Positions 1 through 11,600 of a stretch of 64,000 bases of DNA are shown here, piece after piece (positions within the stretch are counted from its first letter, which is position 1; the number at the start of each line of letters is the position of its first letter). The position numbers and the translations under genes were made by a program. The stretch covers positions 156,937,850-157,001,849 of the forward strand of contig OX465283.1 of the NCBI GenBank assembly GCA_949987705.1. The letters run 5' to 3'. Below the pieces are notes generated by a model, which worked only from the letters and a program-made list of their open reading frames with translations, was not told where the DNA came from and ran no database searches. This stretch comes from Thereva unica. Lineage: Eukaryota; Arthropoda; Insecta; Diptera; Therevidae.

Positions 1-913
1 AAAAAAACTGGTTAATCATGAAAATATTCAATTTCTGTTTTGTTTCTTAATTTTTTACATCATTTTATACGCTAAAAAACATGGCTACTTCCTTCTGGGC
101 CAATACCACCAAAAATCTTTACTTTTTTTCGTTAAGTATAAACATTTTCGTTAAGTATAAACATTTTTAAGCAAAATTAAGGTTTTTTTTGTTTTTTTAA
201 ATTTTTTCTTGTTTTTGTTGCTGCTGCCTATGCGTACTAAGTAAACTGATTTTATGTATTTTCATTTCTCAATAAGAGTGTGTGTGTGTGTGCATGTTTT
301 CTATCGATTAACAATTATTTATTATTTTATTTTTTTTTCATTTTTTTTAATTCGAAGTAGAAAAAATTAGCTAAATTTGAATATTTAATTAAATATAAAT
401 GACTACTTTTTTTAAATTAATGTTTCTGATAAGAAAACATTTTGTTTCAGAAACAATTAAACATTAGAGCGATAATAATTAATTATTATGTTTATAACTT
501 GACGATAGAATAGTGTGAAGGATTTGTTTTTTTCATTTAACTAACATAAATATAAAGTTATGAACAAAAAAAATTTTATTTAAACAAAAAAGGAAAATAC
601 TTTCTCTACATTCATAGGTTTTGATTTACAATCAGAAACAATTTTTATGCTAAATTTTATCTAGTTTTTGGTTTTTTTTTTGTTTTTTTCATTAAAATTC
701 TAGCTAAAGTTTATATTTCAATATTTTTTTTACTTTTTTCTTCTTTTTTTTTAAATAATTTTCATATTGTTGTTGCTTTTTTTTGTCTATATAAAATATG
801 GATCGGCTAAAGTTTTATAGTTTTATTAAATTAATTTCAGTTCTATTCTTGTTTTACATTTTTTTTATTATGATCTGTTTTTTTAGTGCAGTAGAAATAG
901 AGTTCGAATAAAA
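1..913. other. AT-rich flank, no gene
   Basis: Strongly A+T-rich with long T-runs and a (GT)n at about 279-291. Downstream of Tusp in its direction; may include distal 3' UTR or intergenic DNA. Confidence 0.5.
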
Positions 914-1333
914 TAATCTGACAGCGGGATATTGTCGAACAAGCTCTTGTCAAAGAGAGAGGAAAAATCGCACTGACAGCTGCGGTCAGAAGTGGAATGT
1001 TGGGGGTTTTTTGGGGTTGAAAATTGTTTTTAGTTATTTCTGCCTAAACTGTGTATCCTATCGAAAAAAGATCTACAACTTTTGTATTTACCATTTTTAC
1101 CCTAACCTCAAAATTTTTCGCAAAAATGGCGGAAAACCGGGTTAAATCAAAATTGTTTAAAAACGAAGCTCGCAGTCGCCCGATTTGAGTTCTCATTTTT
1201 TTCAAGTTGCCACATCTGTCATTGACATTCTATGAAAGTTTCAGCTTCATAGCTCGACATTTGTAAAAGTGACGCCATATTGAAACATCTGCAATTGTGC
1301 ATGTTTTCGATATTCTACAATTTTAAAAATGGA

Positions 1334-1715
1334 ATTGAATTTGCAACAACGAGTTTGTATTAAATTTTGCGTTAAAAATTGGTGAAAATGATAGAAAAGT
1401 GTTTCGACAACGATTTGAAAAAAAAAACAGTCCTTTATTAGTGGCACGAACGTTTCAGAAGTGGCCGCGAGTCCGTGAACGATGATGAATGCAATGGCAG
1501 GACGGTAGGACATCGACATCGATTACAAGGGTGTTTTGTATCATGAATTCCTTCCTCAAAGCCGACCGACAGCAAGGAGTATTATTTGCGCGTTATGAGA
1601 CGTTTGCGTGAAGCAATTCGCCAAAAAGGACCGGATTTGTTGACAAACAGCTTGTGGATCTTACACCACGATAACGCATCGTCGCAAATATGGAGCGTTG
1701 TTAATAATTTCTGAA
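1334..1715 (+). pseudogene. Mariner transposase relic
   Basis: ATG at 1334 starts MELNLQQRVCIKFCVKNW then a stop; WHERFRSGRESVNDDE follows in another frame; then KEYYLRVMRRLREAIRQK and WILHHDNASSQ. These are the N-terminal HTH region and late catalytic-domain motifs of mariner-family (Tc1/mariner) transposases. Most of the catalytic core is deleted and frames are broken. Confidence 0.8.
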
Positions 1716-2261
1716 TTGACCTTTAAGGAATTGTATGGGGCTAAGAAAACGGATAAACGTAGACTGGTTCTCGTTCGATGCGGTGGTCAAGCAGCATATT
1801 GGACGTGGTTCGTACTTAGTTGAGGGACCGCTCTGTTAAACTGCTGTCGACAGTAGCGTTTAGAAGGTCGAAAAGGTAACTGCAAAAGGTGAACAAAAAT
1901 TAAAAAATGAGTTGGGATTAGGTATGAGTCACGTTTAAGTCATTGCGTGATATTATCAATAGAACGAGAGCTGGTAGAAAATATAGACTATGATGACGTC
2001 ATCGACGACTTTGCGGAAATCGAAGAAAGAAAAATAGTGTTTAGTAATGTGATGAGTAAAAGAATCCATACCTATACACAAACACAAGTGTGCACCATTT
2101 GTGGTGGGGGGCATATTAGATTTAAAATTTACGTTACATAGCTTACTGTATATTACCTTTGGTACTCTTTCATTTAATACCTATGTAGCTTCGGTCGAAC
2201 TGCGAAAATCGGCCGCCATCTTGGAACCGCCATCTTGATTTTTTTACAAAATGGACAGAAT

Positions 2262-2530
2262 GCATTTAGTACTAATACATGATGAGTTGAATTCAGCTTG
2301 AACCCGAGCCCAACAACATTTTGAAGGGAGTCAAGTTTAGTTAGGGTCGACTGAGATCAACTCCGCTCTGGTACCTGGATTGAGTTGAAATTATGTATAC
2401 AGACGCGGGTTCAGTAGTTGAGTTGTTTAGCATCTCTTGTTTTGTTTGTGATTTTTTGTAACGTTTAGTGCTTTTTTGTTTTCAATTTAACTTCAACTCA
2501 ACTCAACTCATAATGTATACATTCATAATT
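2262..2530. mobile_element. Small inverted-repeat insertion within the long-TIR element
   Basis: TACATGATGAGTTGAATT at the left resembles the inverse of CAACTCAACTCATAATGTAT at the right. The flanking repeat is continuous with the 32.4-32.6 kb copy, which lacks this insert. Boundaries are approximate. Confidence 0.45.
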
Positions 2531-3010
2531 ATCATGCGATGCGAACTTCGAATGTTTGTGTAAAATTTGAAGTTGATCGGTTATACTTTTTACTTTTTAG
2601 TCTGTTATAAGACTTCCCCAATATTGTCCTGGACGCCATTTTGAATTTGGAATGACGCCACACATTTAATTGTATTCGACTTGTCAATATCCTTTCATTT
2701 GATACTCATGTCAGGAGGCCACAGAGCACAATTGCAAAGATCGGCCGCTATTTTGTAGCTGCCATCTAGATTTTTTTTAACAAAATGGTCAAACATTCAA
2801 ACTTACATCCAAACTGGCAAATACAAAAGTTGTAGATCTTTCGATTTCCTACTTTTTTCAATAAGATGTACATTTTAGTCGGGCTAATAGCGAAAAACTG
2901 TCTTCAACCCCTAAAAACCGCCACCATTCCACCCCGGGTAGCAGCTGTCAGTTTGATTTTTTCTCTCTCTTTTACAAGAGCTTGTTCGACAATATCCCGC
3001 TGTCAGATTA

Positions 3011-3779
3011 CTGTGTAACGAATGATTTTTTCTCATTTTGACGTCTATTTCTACTGGAATATTCGGTGATTTTACTTTTTTTTAATTAATTAATTTTTTT
3101 TATTTCTCAATGTTTCCTCAAAGATCAGGACGAGCAGGACAATTATTCTTAAAGTTTATTCTTGTATAAATTTTATAAGATTTTTTAACTTACGGATTGA
3201 GTTTTAATACTAAAAATTTAAATATAAACAAAAAAATAAAATTATAAACAAAACATAAATTTATTTTTTATCATTTTGCATTGATATGTGTTCAATACTG
3301 AGATAAATACTAATAAAAAAAGGTTTTTGTCTTTTCATTTATTGACTGCATTCATTATTTTTATTTTTCTTAAAAAAGAAAATCAATTGTAGATTATTTA
3401 CTAAAATATTTTACATTTTATTTTATTGTTGTAGTTTTTCTTTTTATTATGATAAACATGCACAAAAATATATATTGTTTGTTTTTTCTTTTTTTCTCTT
3501 ACGATCGTAATACTTGTAGATAATGTGGATCTGCAGTATGCCTGTAGGATATGCTTTACTAGTAGTGTAACTAATTAGAGAAAATTAATTTTTTTATTTT
3601 ATTTGTTGATAATTTTTTGTTTTTTAAATGAGTTTTTTGAATACGAGTTTTACGATTGTATGTGCGTGAAGATGATTTTATATAAAATATTAGTTTATAA
3701 TGTTTTTAATGTGCAGTATATGTATATTAGTTCTTAGTTTGGTTTGATACAAAAGAAAATTACAAATTGCACTTATTTG
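3011..3779. other. AT-rich stretch, no gene
   Basis: Continues the composition of 1-913 on the other side of the long-TIR element. T-runs and AATAAA-like motifs on both strands. Confidence 0.5.
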
Positions 3780-3876
3780 GCAAAATTCGCCCGCCACATA
3801 GGCCCTAAAATTCAAATTCATCGGCCATATTGATACTGCCATTTTGAATTTGCAAGTTTTGATTATAAATTCGTTA
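3780..3876. repeat. CCATTTTGAATTT repeat, left part, interrupted by a LINE
   Basis: GGCCATATTGATACTGCC, ATTTTGAATTTGCAAG and ATAAATTCGTTATT match the repeat units at 5240-5580 on the other side of the LINE. Confidence 0.6.
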
Positions 3877-5235
3877 TTTTTTTTTTTTTTATGTGGCAGT
3901 GCTAAGCTCAGGAGTCACCCTTTGTACTACTAGTCCGTCATGTCATTTGTCACGTCATGGTGCAATGTCTAGCAGTAAGCTTAGTACGGGGAGGGGAGGG
4001 GGGTATAGGTTAAGGGTTAAAAGGAACGGGGGGGTATTGAAGAAGGTGGTGATGAACCCTGCGTTTGAACTCTTGGATGTTGTAGGAGCTCGGAAATACT
4101 GACTGCGAGAGATTATTCCACAGTCGAGTTGTTCTATTAACAAACGAATTCATATCTTGTTGAGTGCGTGAAAGGGGGAGTTGCAGGTGAAGGGAATGAG
4201 ACGAGTGGGCTAATCTGGTGTTGCGGGTATAAGATTGCCGTGGAGGCAGGAGAGCTTTTAACTCGGAGGAACAGTCACTATGATAGTAGCGATAAAATTT
4301 TGTCAGTGCTGCTACATTCCTACGGTGGCTCAAGGGGTCGATGGTGGAGCAGGCGGTGTCGTCATCAATTAACTTGAGTGCCCTTTTTTGCACCTTATCT
4401 AACCATGCTAAGGTTGTTATTGGTGCGCCGCCCCAAATGAGGGAGTTGTATTCGAGAAGAGGCCGAATGTAGGATTTATAAATAACAGCACGGGCCGATG
4501 GCTGGAGGTGGAACCTGCACCTCTTAAGAAATCCCAAGCACTGGGATGCTTGTTTGGCGATTTGGAATATATGGTCATTCCATCGCAAGTCTTTGGCTAA
4601 AGTCACGCCTAAGATGTGTAGGGATGGGTCGGCCTTTACTTCCACGCCATCCACTGTCAAGGATGGTGATGTGTTGATCTTTTTCTTTGAAATAAGACAG
4701 TACTTGGTTTTGGAGGGGTTGAATTCGACACGATTCTTTTTTCCCCACTCTATAATAAGTTCAATGTCGTTATTAATAGAGTTGAACATTAGTTCGCGAT
4801 CATCAAGACAGGATCTGGCATGAGTCTGTCTTGTATCGAAGCTGTACGAGTAACGTAGAGTACCGTCGTCAGCGAAGCTGAGAAGTGGGTTGCAGGGGAC
4901 TGAAAGTAGGTCATTTATAAAGATGAGAAATAGGGCCGGTGATAAAATTGACCCCTGGGGGACTCCCGCAGAGATGGGATGAGATTCAGATTTGACGCCA
5001 TCCAATACTACCTTAATTGAACGGCCGGAAAGGAAACTCTCAACCCACTTATACAGAAGCGAGTCAATTCCAATAGCTTTGAGTTTAGCTAACAAGGCTG
5101 AGTGCCATACTCTATCAAAAGCCTTGGAGATATCCAAAGCAACCAAACTGGATTCACCAGATCCATGCAAACTTCGGCTGAGGTGCTCTGTAAGGCAAAC
5201 TAAAAGATCACCAACCTCGTGAGCCTCTAGATACC
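3877..5235 (-). mobile_element. 5'-truncated CR1/Jockey-like LINE with long open RT frame and poly(A) tail
   Basis: The minus frame 5383-4010 is open for 457 codons; the RT part starts at about VGDLLVCLTEHLSRSL. Motifs seen: [43 protein letters not shown] (active site FADD), HILGVTLAKDLRWNDHI, RPLLEYNSLIWGG. The C-terminal frame stops at 4010 and the element ends at a run of about 15 A (minus) at 3877-3891. The first about 50 codons of the frame are read from the flanking repeat. The endonuclease and ORF1 are missing. Compared with related copies, RT motifs just upstream of GDLL appear deleted. Confidence 0.85.
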
Positions 5236-5239
5236 CCAC

Positions 5240-5580
5240 TTTCATTGAAATCAGAATAAAATTGGAAAAATTCGTCCGCCATATTGACGCGGCCATTTTT
5301 AATTTATAAGTTCTGATCATAAATTCATTATTTGTTACCACCAAAAACTCCAGATACCGATTTTCATTGGAATCGGAACACAATTGACAAATTCGTTGGC
5401 CATATTAGCGCGGCCATTTTGAATTTATAAGTTTTTGACCACAAATTCGTTATTAGCCACCTTAAAAATCCCTAGATACCAATTTTCATTGAATTGCAAC
5501 ACAATTTGTAAATTCACATTTGGGTGGCCATTTTGAATTTCGGTCATTTTTCGGCGGCCATGTTGAATTTCGAAAATCAG
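5240..5580. repeat. Tandem-like CCATTTTGAATTT repeat, right part
   Basis: About two and a half diverged units of roughly 125 bp: GCGGCCATTTTGAATTTATAAG, AAATTCGTTATTAGCCACC and CCTAGATACCGATTTTCATTGG. It continues the repeat on the left of the LINE. Confidence 0.6.
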
Positions 5581-5874
5581 GCTTCGAGGTATTTCACGGA
5601 AGAGCCCTATGGACCTTCATGCAAAATTTCGAAGCTCTGCGATGATTGGTGCGCCCCGCTATACATACATGCACACGTTCATACATACATACAGAAACTT
5701 GAATAGAAGATAGATAGTTTAATATGATATGGTGGAATAGAAATGATCACAAATAATGAGCTTCTGCCTTTTTGAACTACGCCTATGGATGCACCGATAG
5801 TTATGGGATTTTTTTATCAAGTAATCACTCTTCGCTGACCTAGGTTTTGCCCAAGATACAATAGTATAGTCTGA

Positions 5875-6166
5875 AGGCTGTATCAGATCCAAAGCAGCGC
5901 AACAAAAATATCAGCAGCAAACTGTTTCTATTGGTCAAAGCGGGTCACATGACCACAGAAGCAGCACTAAATGCTGCCGCTGCATTTTCATTCCTAATCC
6001 TAATTTTGCTGCCCATCAAGGCAGCTTTTTTGACATTTCAGTTTTTTATTTAAGACGAAAAAGCATTTGCTGCCTGCTGCTGCTACAACGAATCTGATAC
6101 AAGAAGCAGCATGCTGCCTCTTCCGCTGCTGCTGTCGCTGCTCAAAAATTTGATCTGATACGGCCT
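5875..6166. mobile_element. 292-bp MITE, GCAGC-rich
   Basis: Ends AGGCTGTATCAGATC and inverse GATCTGATACGGCCT, flanked by TGA on both sides (5872-5874, 6167-6169). The interior is rich in GCAGC. No coding capacity. Confidence 0.7.
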
Positions 6167-6932
6167 TGATACAGTCTTTACGCTGCTTGGTCAGAAATGT
6201 TAATGACTCGCGTCGAATGGTCTACTGAAAACGGTCGTTTACTCTTCTGTGAACTTTGAAATTAGTTATTTTCAAAGTTAGTTTCAGTGATGAGTAAATT
6301 TTTTGGAGGCTATACTTTTAATAAAGTTATGATGTCTCTGCAACGAATGTATCTAATAATCGCCCTTCAGTGTCTCTTTCTTCAGGAAGGTCAACACGGA
6401 GCTCTTTGATGAAGGAAACTTTTTAGAACTTATATCGTGTCTGTCTTTTAAGAAATATATGAAACATATTGTTTTTGAACGAACTTAAATAGCATGGATC
6501 ATATAAGAACTAATATACACTCTACATTGTTCTTAGTCAAATAAATCTTTACAAATTATTCATTATAAATAAACTAAACAAAATTCTTAATAAGATACTA
6601 CAAGTTCTATATAAAAAGGAAGTTCGGATAATCATTATAATAACAGCATTTAGTAATAAATAAGAATAAATTTAAACAGTTTTTAAAATTAACGCAACAA
6701 TTAATAATAATAAATAGTTTAGAAATTAACAAAAAATCAAGTGCAACAAATAACTGAAAACACTCAAATAATCAATGTTTGTTAATGAATACATATATAG
6801 GTAGTTAAATATAGTTTTGCAATGTTTTACACTCGCAATGAAAACAATTATTTTACACGAAGCTTACACATCAGAATACTGTAAGTGCATTTTAAATAAC
6901 TCAAAAAAAAAATGGCCGCTCATTTACAATAT
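6167..6932. other. AT-rich stretch between MITEs, no gene
   Basis: No coding similarity; short frames only. Confidence 0.5.
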
Positions 6933-7481
6933 TTATGGTCCAAAACGCGTCAACCGGATCACCTTTCTCTCCAAAATTGATAGCAACGGTCCCACATGTT
7001 TGAGGTCTTGAAATTTTTGTAAGATCATGAGCTTTCGAATGCCGTATGGTATTTTTTGAAAATCAAGATGGCGGATCCAATATGGCGGCCGGAACCTTGG
7101 GAAATAAAGTTGCAAAAATAAAACTTCTTATTAGATTGGGTTCATTCTTGATTCAAACAGTAGCTGATTGAGACGTCCCGAAAGATCTTATGTAGTATGT
7201 TGAAAAATTCCAACATGACGGATCCAATATGGTAGCCAAACATCCAATATGGTGACAAAATTCTTAAAAATCGTCCGATTTCCGCCAAACGTAAGTTTCC
7301 TGGGTTTTTTTGGGCAAGTGATCATGAATTAGTCGGATTTGCCAAACTGAATATGCCGGATCCAAGATGGCGGACAAAATTTTCGAAAGTCAACCGATTT
7401 GTACCAAATTGGATATAGGGGGTTTCGACGTTCGATGATTTGGAGAGAATGGTGATCCGGTTGACGCGTTTTGAGCCATAA
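6933..7481. mobile_element. 549-bp MITE with about 40-bp TIRs and AATAT duplication
   Basis: TTATGGTCCAAAACGCGTCA at the left and its near-perfect inverse at the right (TGACGCGTTTTGAGCCATAA), continuing into ACCGGATCACC and TCTCTCCAAA. Flanked by AATAT (6928-6932, 7482-7486). The interior repeats AAGATGGCGGATCCAATATG. Confidence 0.8.
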
Positions 7482-7529
7482 AATATAACAAAATTAAAAT
7501 AAAAAAATGCGCGTTACAATATTCATTAG

Positions 7530-7962
7530 GGGCCATCCATAAATTACGTCACACGAATTTCATGATTTTTTTACCCCCCCCCCCGTCCTTGTCACAGCTG
7601 GTCACATTTGGAAGACCCCCCCTCCCTAGTGTGACGTTACATATTGTGCAATTTTGCACCTAGAAGTTATTAAACTAAAACAGCTGTTCCGAAATTAAAT
7701 ATATTTCTATTTAAATTATTTTTTAATAAAATTAACATAAAATCAACATAAAATTCACTTACATTTCAAAAAATTAACAAAAAAAGAAACGATTAATTCT
7801 ATTAAAAAGATACAAGATTAGTCATTTTGAGTCCATGGACTTTGAACCCACTGTGACGTAACAAAATTTAAGACCCCCCACCCCTTGTCACACAATGTCA
7901 CACTTCGCCGACCCCCTCCCTCCCCCCTAACGTGTGACGTAATTTATGGATGGCCCGGCCCC
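7530..7962. mobile_element. MITE with GGGGCCATCCATAAATTACG termini
   Basis: TIRs GGGGCCATCCATAAATTACG and the inverse ending GGATGGCCCGGCCCC, flanked by TTA on both sides. The subterminal zones hold C-rich tracts (ACCCCCCCCCCC) and TGTCACA motifs. A CATCCATAAATTACGTCA end is common in insect MITEs (recollection, not searched). Boundaries are accurate to a few bases. Confidence 0.8.
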
Positions 7963-8517
7963 TTAACAATTTTGTTTCTTTCATTACATATTTCTTTAAT
8001 TTTTTTGTCTTGTGTTTTTTTTATTTTGGGTTAATACATAATTCGCGTATTTATAGCATTAAAAATATTTACTATTTTTTTGTTTTTTTTTGTTTTACTT
8101 CTTTCAGTTATATAAAAAATTGTAAAATATCATCTTATAAACTTAACTATTGCACAAAAATTTACATAAATTCTTCGCAAAATATTACAAAGAAATACTT
8201 AAAGCGCCGATTTTCATTTTAATTTTTCTTTTTTGTTTTTTTTTTTGTTTTATAAAACGTTAACAAATTTTTTTTATTTTTTAAATGCCATTACCGTTTG
8301 GCATTTTAATTATTTATATTTAATAATATTTTTTATTTTTTTTTGTTTTTTTTTTGTTTTTGTTGGATATTTCTTACTGTTTTACAAATGCGTGTATGGA
8401 TGGATGTCTCTTAGCTTGTTATTCCCTTTTTATTTTAGCGTTTTGGTTTTTTTTTCATATTATTTAATTAAAAAAATTTATTTTTAATTTTTTGTTTTGT
8501 TTGTTTTACTTATTTAT
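7963..8517. other. T-rich stretch after the Tusp stop (likely 3' UTR)
   Basis: On the minus strand this A-rich sequence directly follows the Tusp TAA. Its plus-strand frames are low-complexity Phe-rich artefacts. Confidence 0.5.
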
Positions 8518-8634
8518 TTATTTCAAGCGTTGTGTGACATTTGCTAGAGCGACAGCAAAAGCCTGAAGAGCCGAGAACGGATATTGAAAATCTAAGGTGT
8601 ATGCATTTCCGTCAATACGTCCAAATTGCATTAC
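8518..8634 (-). CDS. Tusp: Tusp/TULP4 last coding exon (C-terminus)
   Basis: Acceptor CTTTCCAG, then 38 codons and TAA. It encodes [18 protein letters not shown] and [20 protein letters not shown], the C-terminal helix of the Tubby domain, nearly the same as in vertebrate TULP4. It is separated from the previous exon by 4.6 kb of repeat-filled intron. Confidence 0.95.
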   Translation of the reverse strand, partial: VMQFGRIDGNAYTLDFQYPFSALQAFAVALANVTQRLK

Positions 8635-11600
8635 CTGGAAAGAAACACAGTTGAATTTTTGGTTTGTTAATAATTTTATTTAATAATTCATTAATAGTTT
8701 AATTTTCCAGGAGAAATTAGATAATTTAATGTTGTCTAATAGAGTATCAAGGAAAGAAGGAAAGGATAGACGAAGGAAATGGAATTGGGTTGGCCACACC
8801 TTGCGACGCGAAGACGAAAATCTAGCCAAACAGGCCCTTGACTGGAATCCGCAAGGATCCCGTCGAGTAGGAAGACCTAGAACAACGTGGAGGAGAACCC
8901 TACTAACAGAAGCCGCAACAACTGGGAGATCCTGGTCGGAGCTGAGAGCTGTCGCGCTAAACAGAGTCCGCTAGAGGACAACTGTTTCCGCCCTATGTTC
9001 CATGAGGGATTAAAGGAGGTTAAAGAAGGCTGGGTGATCAATCACCAATGATATAGGGGGAGCAACATGCAGTGTATTTAAACACGTGCGTGCAGTAACT
9101 ACTTCGGACTGGTGGCAGTGCGTGGTGGCTACTGGAAGCTGACTAGAAAGGAATGGGCTAATATGATCGGGCTTACCAAGCCGAGATGTAAAGTAATCGT
9201 GTCGAAGGCTACATGGCAGTGTGGAGTGCTACACGTACTGTGTTTCCATTAGCCGAAGTAGAGTTTTCGTTGAGTTAACAGAAAGCTTTTTTCCTCAAGT
9301 TAACGCGATGTTGTTTCCATGGCGGTTCTGGGTTAAAGTGACAGATAATTAATTTTACTTTGCGTCGCGGTTAGTATAAGTGCACTAAAAGATACTGTAA
9401 GTCTCACATATACAAGCTTAACCGGACTGGTTAACCGGACTGGTTTCGTCGAGTTTTCTTGGATTTACTCAATCCCCGTTTCCATCGGGGCTTAATCTGA
9501 GTAAACTCGGGGTAAAATCGGCCTGGAAACTCAATAACGAAGACTCAAGAAGTACGAAAAAACCCGGTTTGATAGAAAAGAAACGAAAGAAGAGAAGGGA
9601 AAGAAAGACGCACATGACGAAACTTTAACGAAAGAATTTTTATCCGCAAATTCCCTGGGTGATAGCTAACTCATACATTTCTTTTTCTACTCTCTTCGCA
9701 GATGTAAACAAGGGCCATGGCAAACATACACAACCAAAGTTTTCGTGTAGGATAAAGAATTTTACTAAGCTGAAGTCAGCCTCGTGAAGCATGACGAGAC
9801 TCAAAACTGCTATCAACCGACTTCTTGAATCTCCGTGTAGCATCTCTCAGTGAAATGTTTTTCACTGTAGTGTAGCGATCTCTTCTGGGCACCGAGCACA
9901 CCCAGTTGCATAATGCCTTATCATGAACGGAGAGTGGACCTCCCCTTCCTACTCTTATTCTTGGACTTTTGTGGTCCAATTGAGCTAGAGAGTGGTAAGA
10001 CAGCGAAGGCCGGAGTCTCACGCAGAACACCCAAGCTCCCTTTTCGTGAACTCTTTCCCTAAAGATCAAAAGCAGGACGGTAGCTAGGAACATGGGAAGC
10101 CAAGAAGCGCACCTAGACAGCCACCGCTCTGCCTCAAAGTTTCTAGAACCGCTAGAAAAGTGGTAGCATCAGCTTCCATATAATCGAGCGGATCAGGGAC
10201 CGCAGAAGAAGAGACAAACTGGTGCAGCCGCAATAATCCTCCTACCGGGACAACAAGGAGACTCAGACCGCCGCCGCTCTATTCGAAATTTCTGGACCCA
10301 CTACATATATGACCAAGGCATGGAAGGCGGAGTGGAATTGGGGAGCCCACGGAGCATACCCGAGCCCGGTACTCCTACTCCATACTCGTTCCAAGCAGAC
10401 CAAAGGAAATCCGGGAAGACTGTAACGGAAGCCGGCGTTCACAATCCATAATCCAGGAAAGTTCCGGGTATCGTTTTATCAAGAGTATATCCCAAAGGCT
10501 CGAAAAGTGGCAGAGTCAATACTGAAAGTCCGAGTTTCGGCGTGGAGTGAATTCTAAGCTGTAAACCCCCTGAATGAACCAGCCGCAACCAACCAGAACA
10601 ATAGGACAGTAGTAATCCTGCCTACAGTCTAATGAAGGAAACATTAGGGCACCTGAAGGAACCAAGTCACCTATAGGAACATTTTACAAACCGCGATATG
10701 ACCAAAGGTTCAGAAGTGTGAACATTACCCATCTGTAAGAAATAGGAATCGAATCCCAGGTATTTGGTATTTAAAAATATTAGTGCTTCGTAAAAAAATG
10801 GCTAGATAACAGAATCACCATCTTTAGGTAGTCCCCATAGCGCGGCTCTAGGATCAGAATTGCCTAAAGTGCTCATTAGTGAGATGAGCGGTTCTTGAGC
10901 CTATTTTGTCACCATTTGGGCTGCTGCCGTACCGGAGTACTGGGGGAGCCAATAACCAACCTAAAATGTAGACTACACTAAAATGTAGACTATTTATTTT
11001 TCTCATATTTTTTGCTATAAATACGTGGACTTTGTTTGAAGAAAAAAAAATAGTATTTATTAGTTTAGCTTTAAGTAGTTGTGATAGATGACTTGTGTAA
11101 AAAAAGAAAACGTCGTGGTACCAGGCCGGGTTTTTACCAGGCCGATTTTTAATTAAATTGTTTTTTAAATGTCATGCTACTCTCACTTAGCAGTTGATAT
11201 ACTTCACATAAGAATTTTGAAAATTGTTGATTATTTTTCAGATTGTATTTGGTTTGAGTATACATTACATGCGTGTGTGTGTGTTACCATTAGCTTGATC
11301 ACATCACATTGGAGTTTGTAACTATTAAATGTTCTGTTGTTAAGAGGTGTAATGAATTAAAATACCTGTTGATTAGAATCTTGCGTTTTTTTGTGTGAAA
11401 CAGATGTGCGAGGTATTCTGCTTGTTCGATATTGGTAATATGATGGCCGGATAAAGGAACGACAGGATGGCATAGCGGCTGAAGATGGTCCCCGATCAGT
11501 TGAACTTTCGGGTTTAGTTACCCTCATCGTTCTCTCCAAGGCTTTTGAGTAAAGGGGCTCAGCCGTGCAGGTGAGTGGCGATGCACGAAGTTAAGGTAGG

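Larger units (their letters stand above)
914..3010. mobile_element. 2.1-kb long-terminal-inverted-repeat element with nested mariner relic
   Basis: Ends TAATCTGACAGCGGG and its inverse, with inverted similarity extending about 190 bp (914-1105 against 2824-3010), including GAACAAGCTCTTGT, CTGACAGCTG and GATCTACAACTTTTGTATTT. Between the arms lie a broken mariner gene, repeats of the GCCGCCATCTTG type and a smaller insertion at about 2262-2530. No own transposase was seen. Target duplication is unclear. Confidence 0.8.

Noticed and set aside
7950..8487. Two plus-strand Phe/Tyr-rich frames
   Set aside because: Low-complexity T-rich DNA opposite the A-rich 3' side of the Tusp gene; amino-acid content is compositional.
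9640..10093. Overlapping minus frames of 67 and 105 codons
   Set aside because: No similarity, poor composition, inside a Tusp intron, no splice context.
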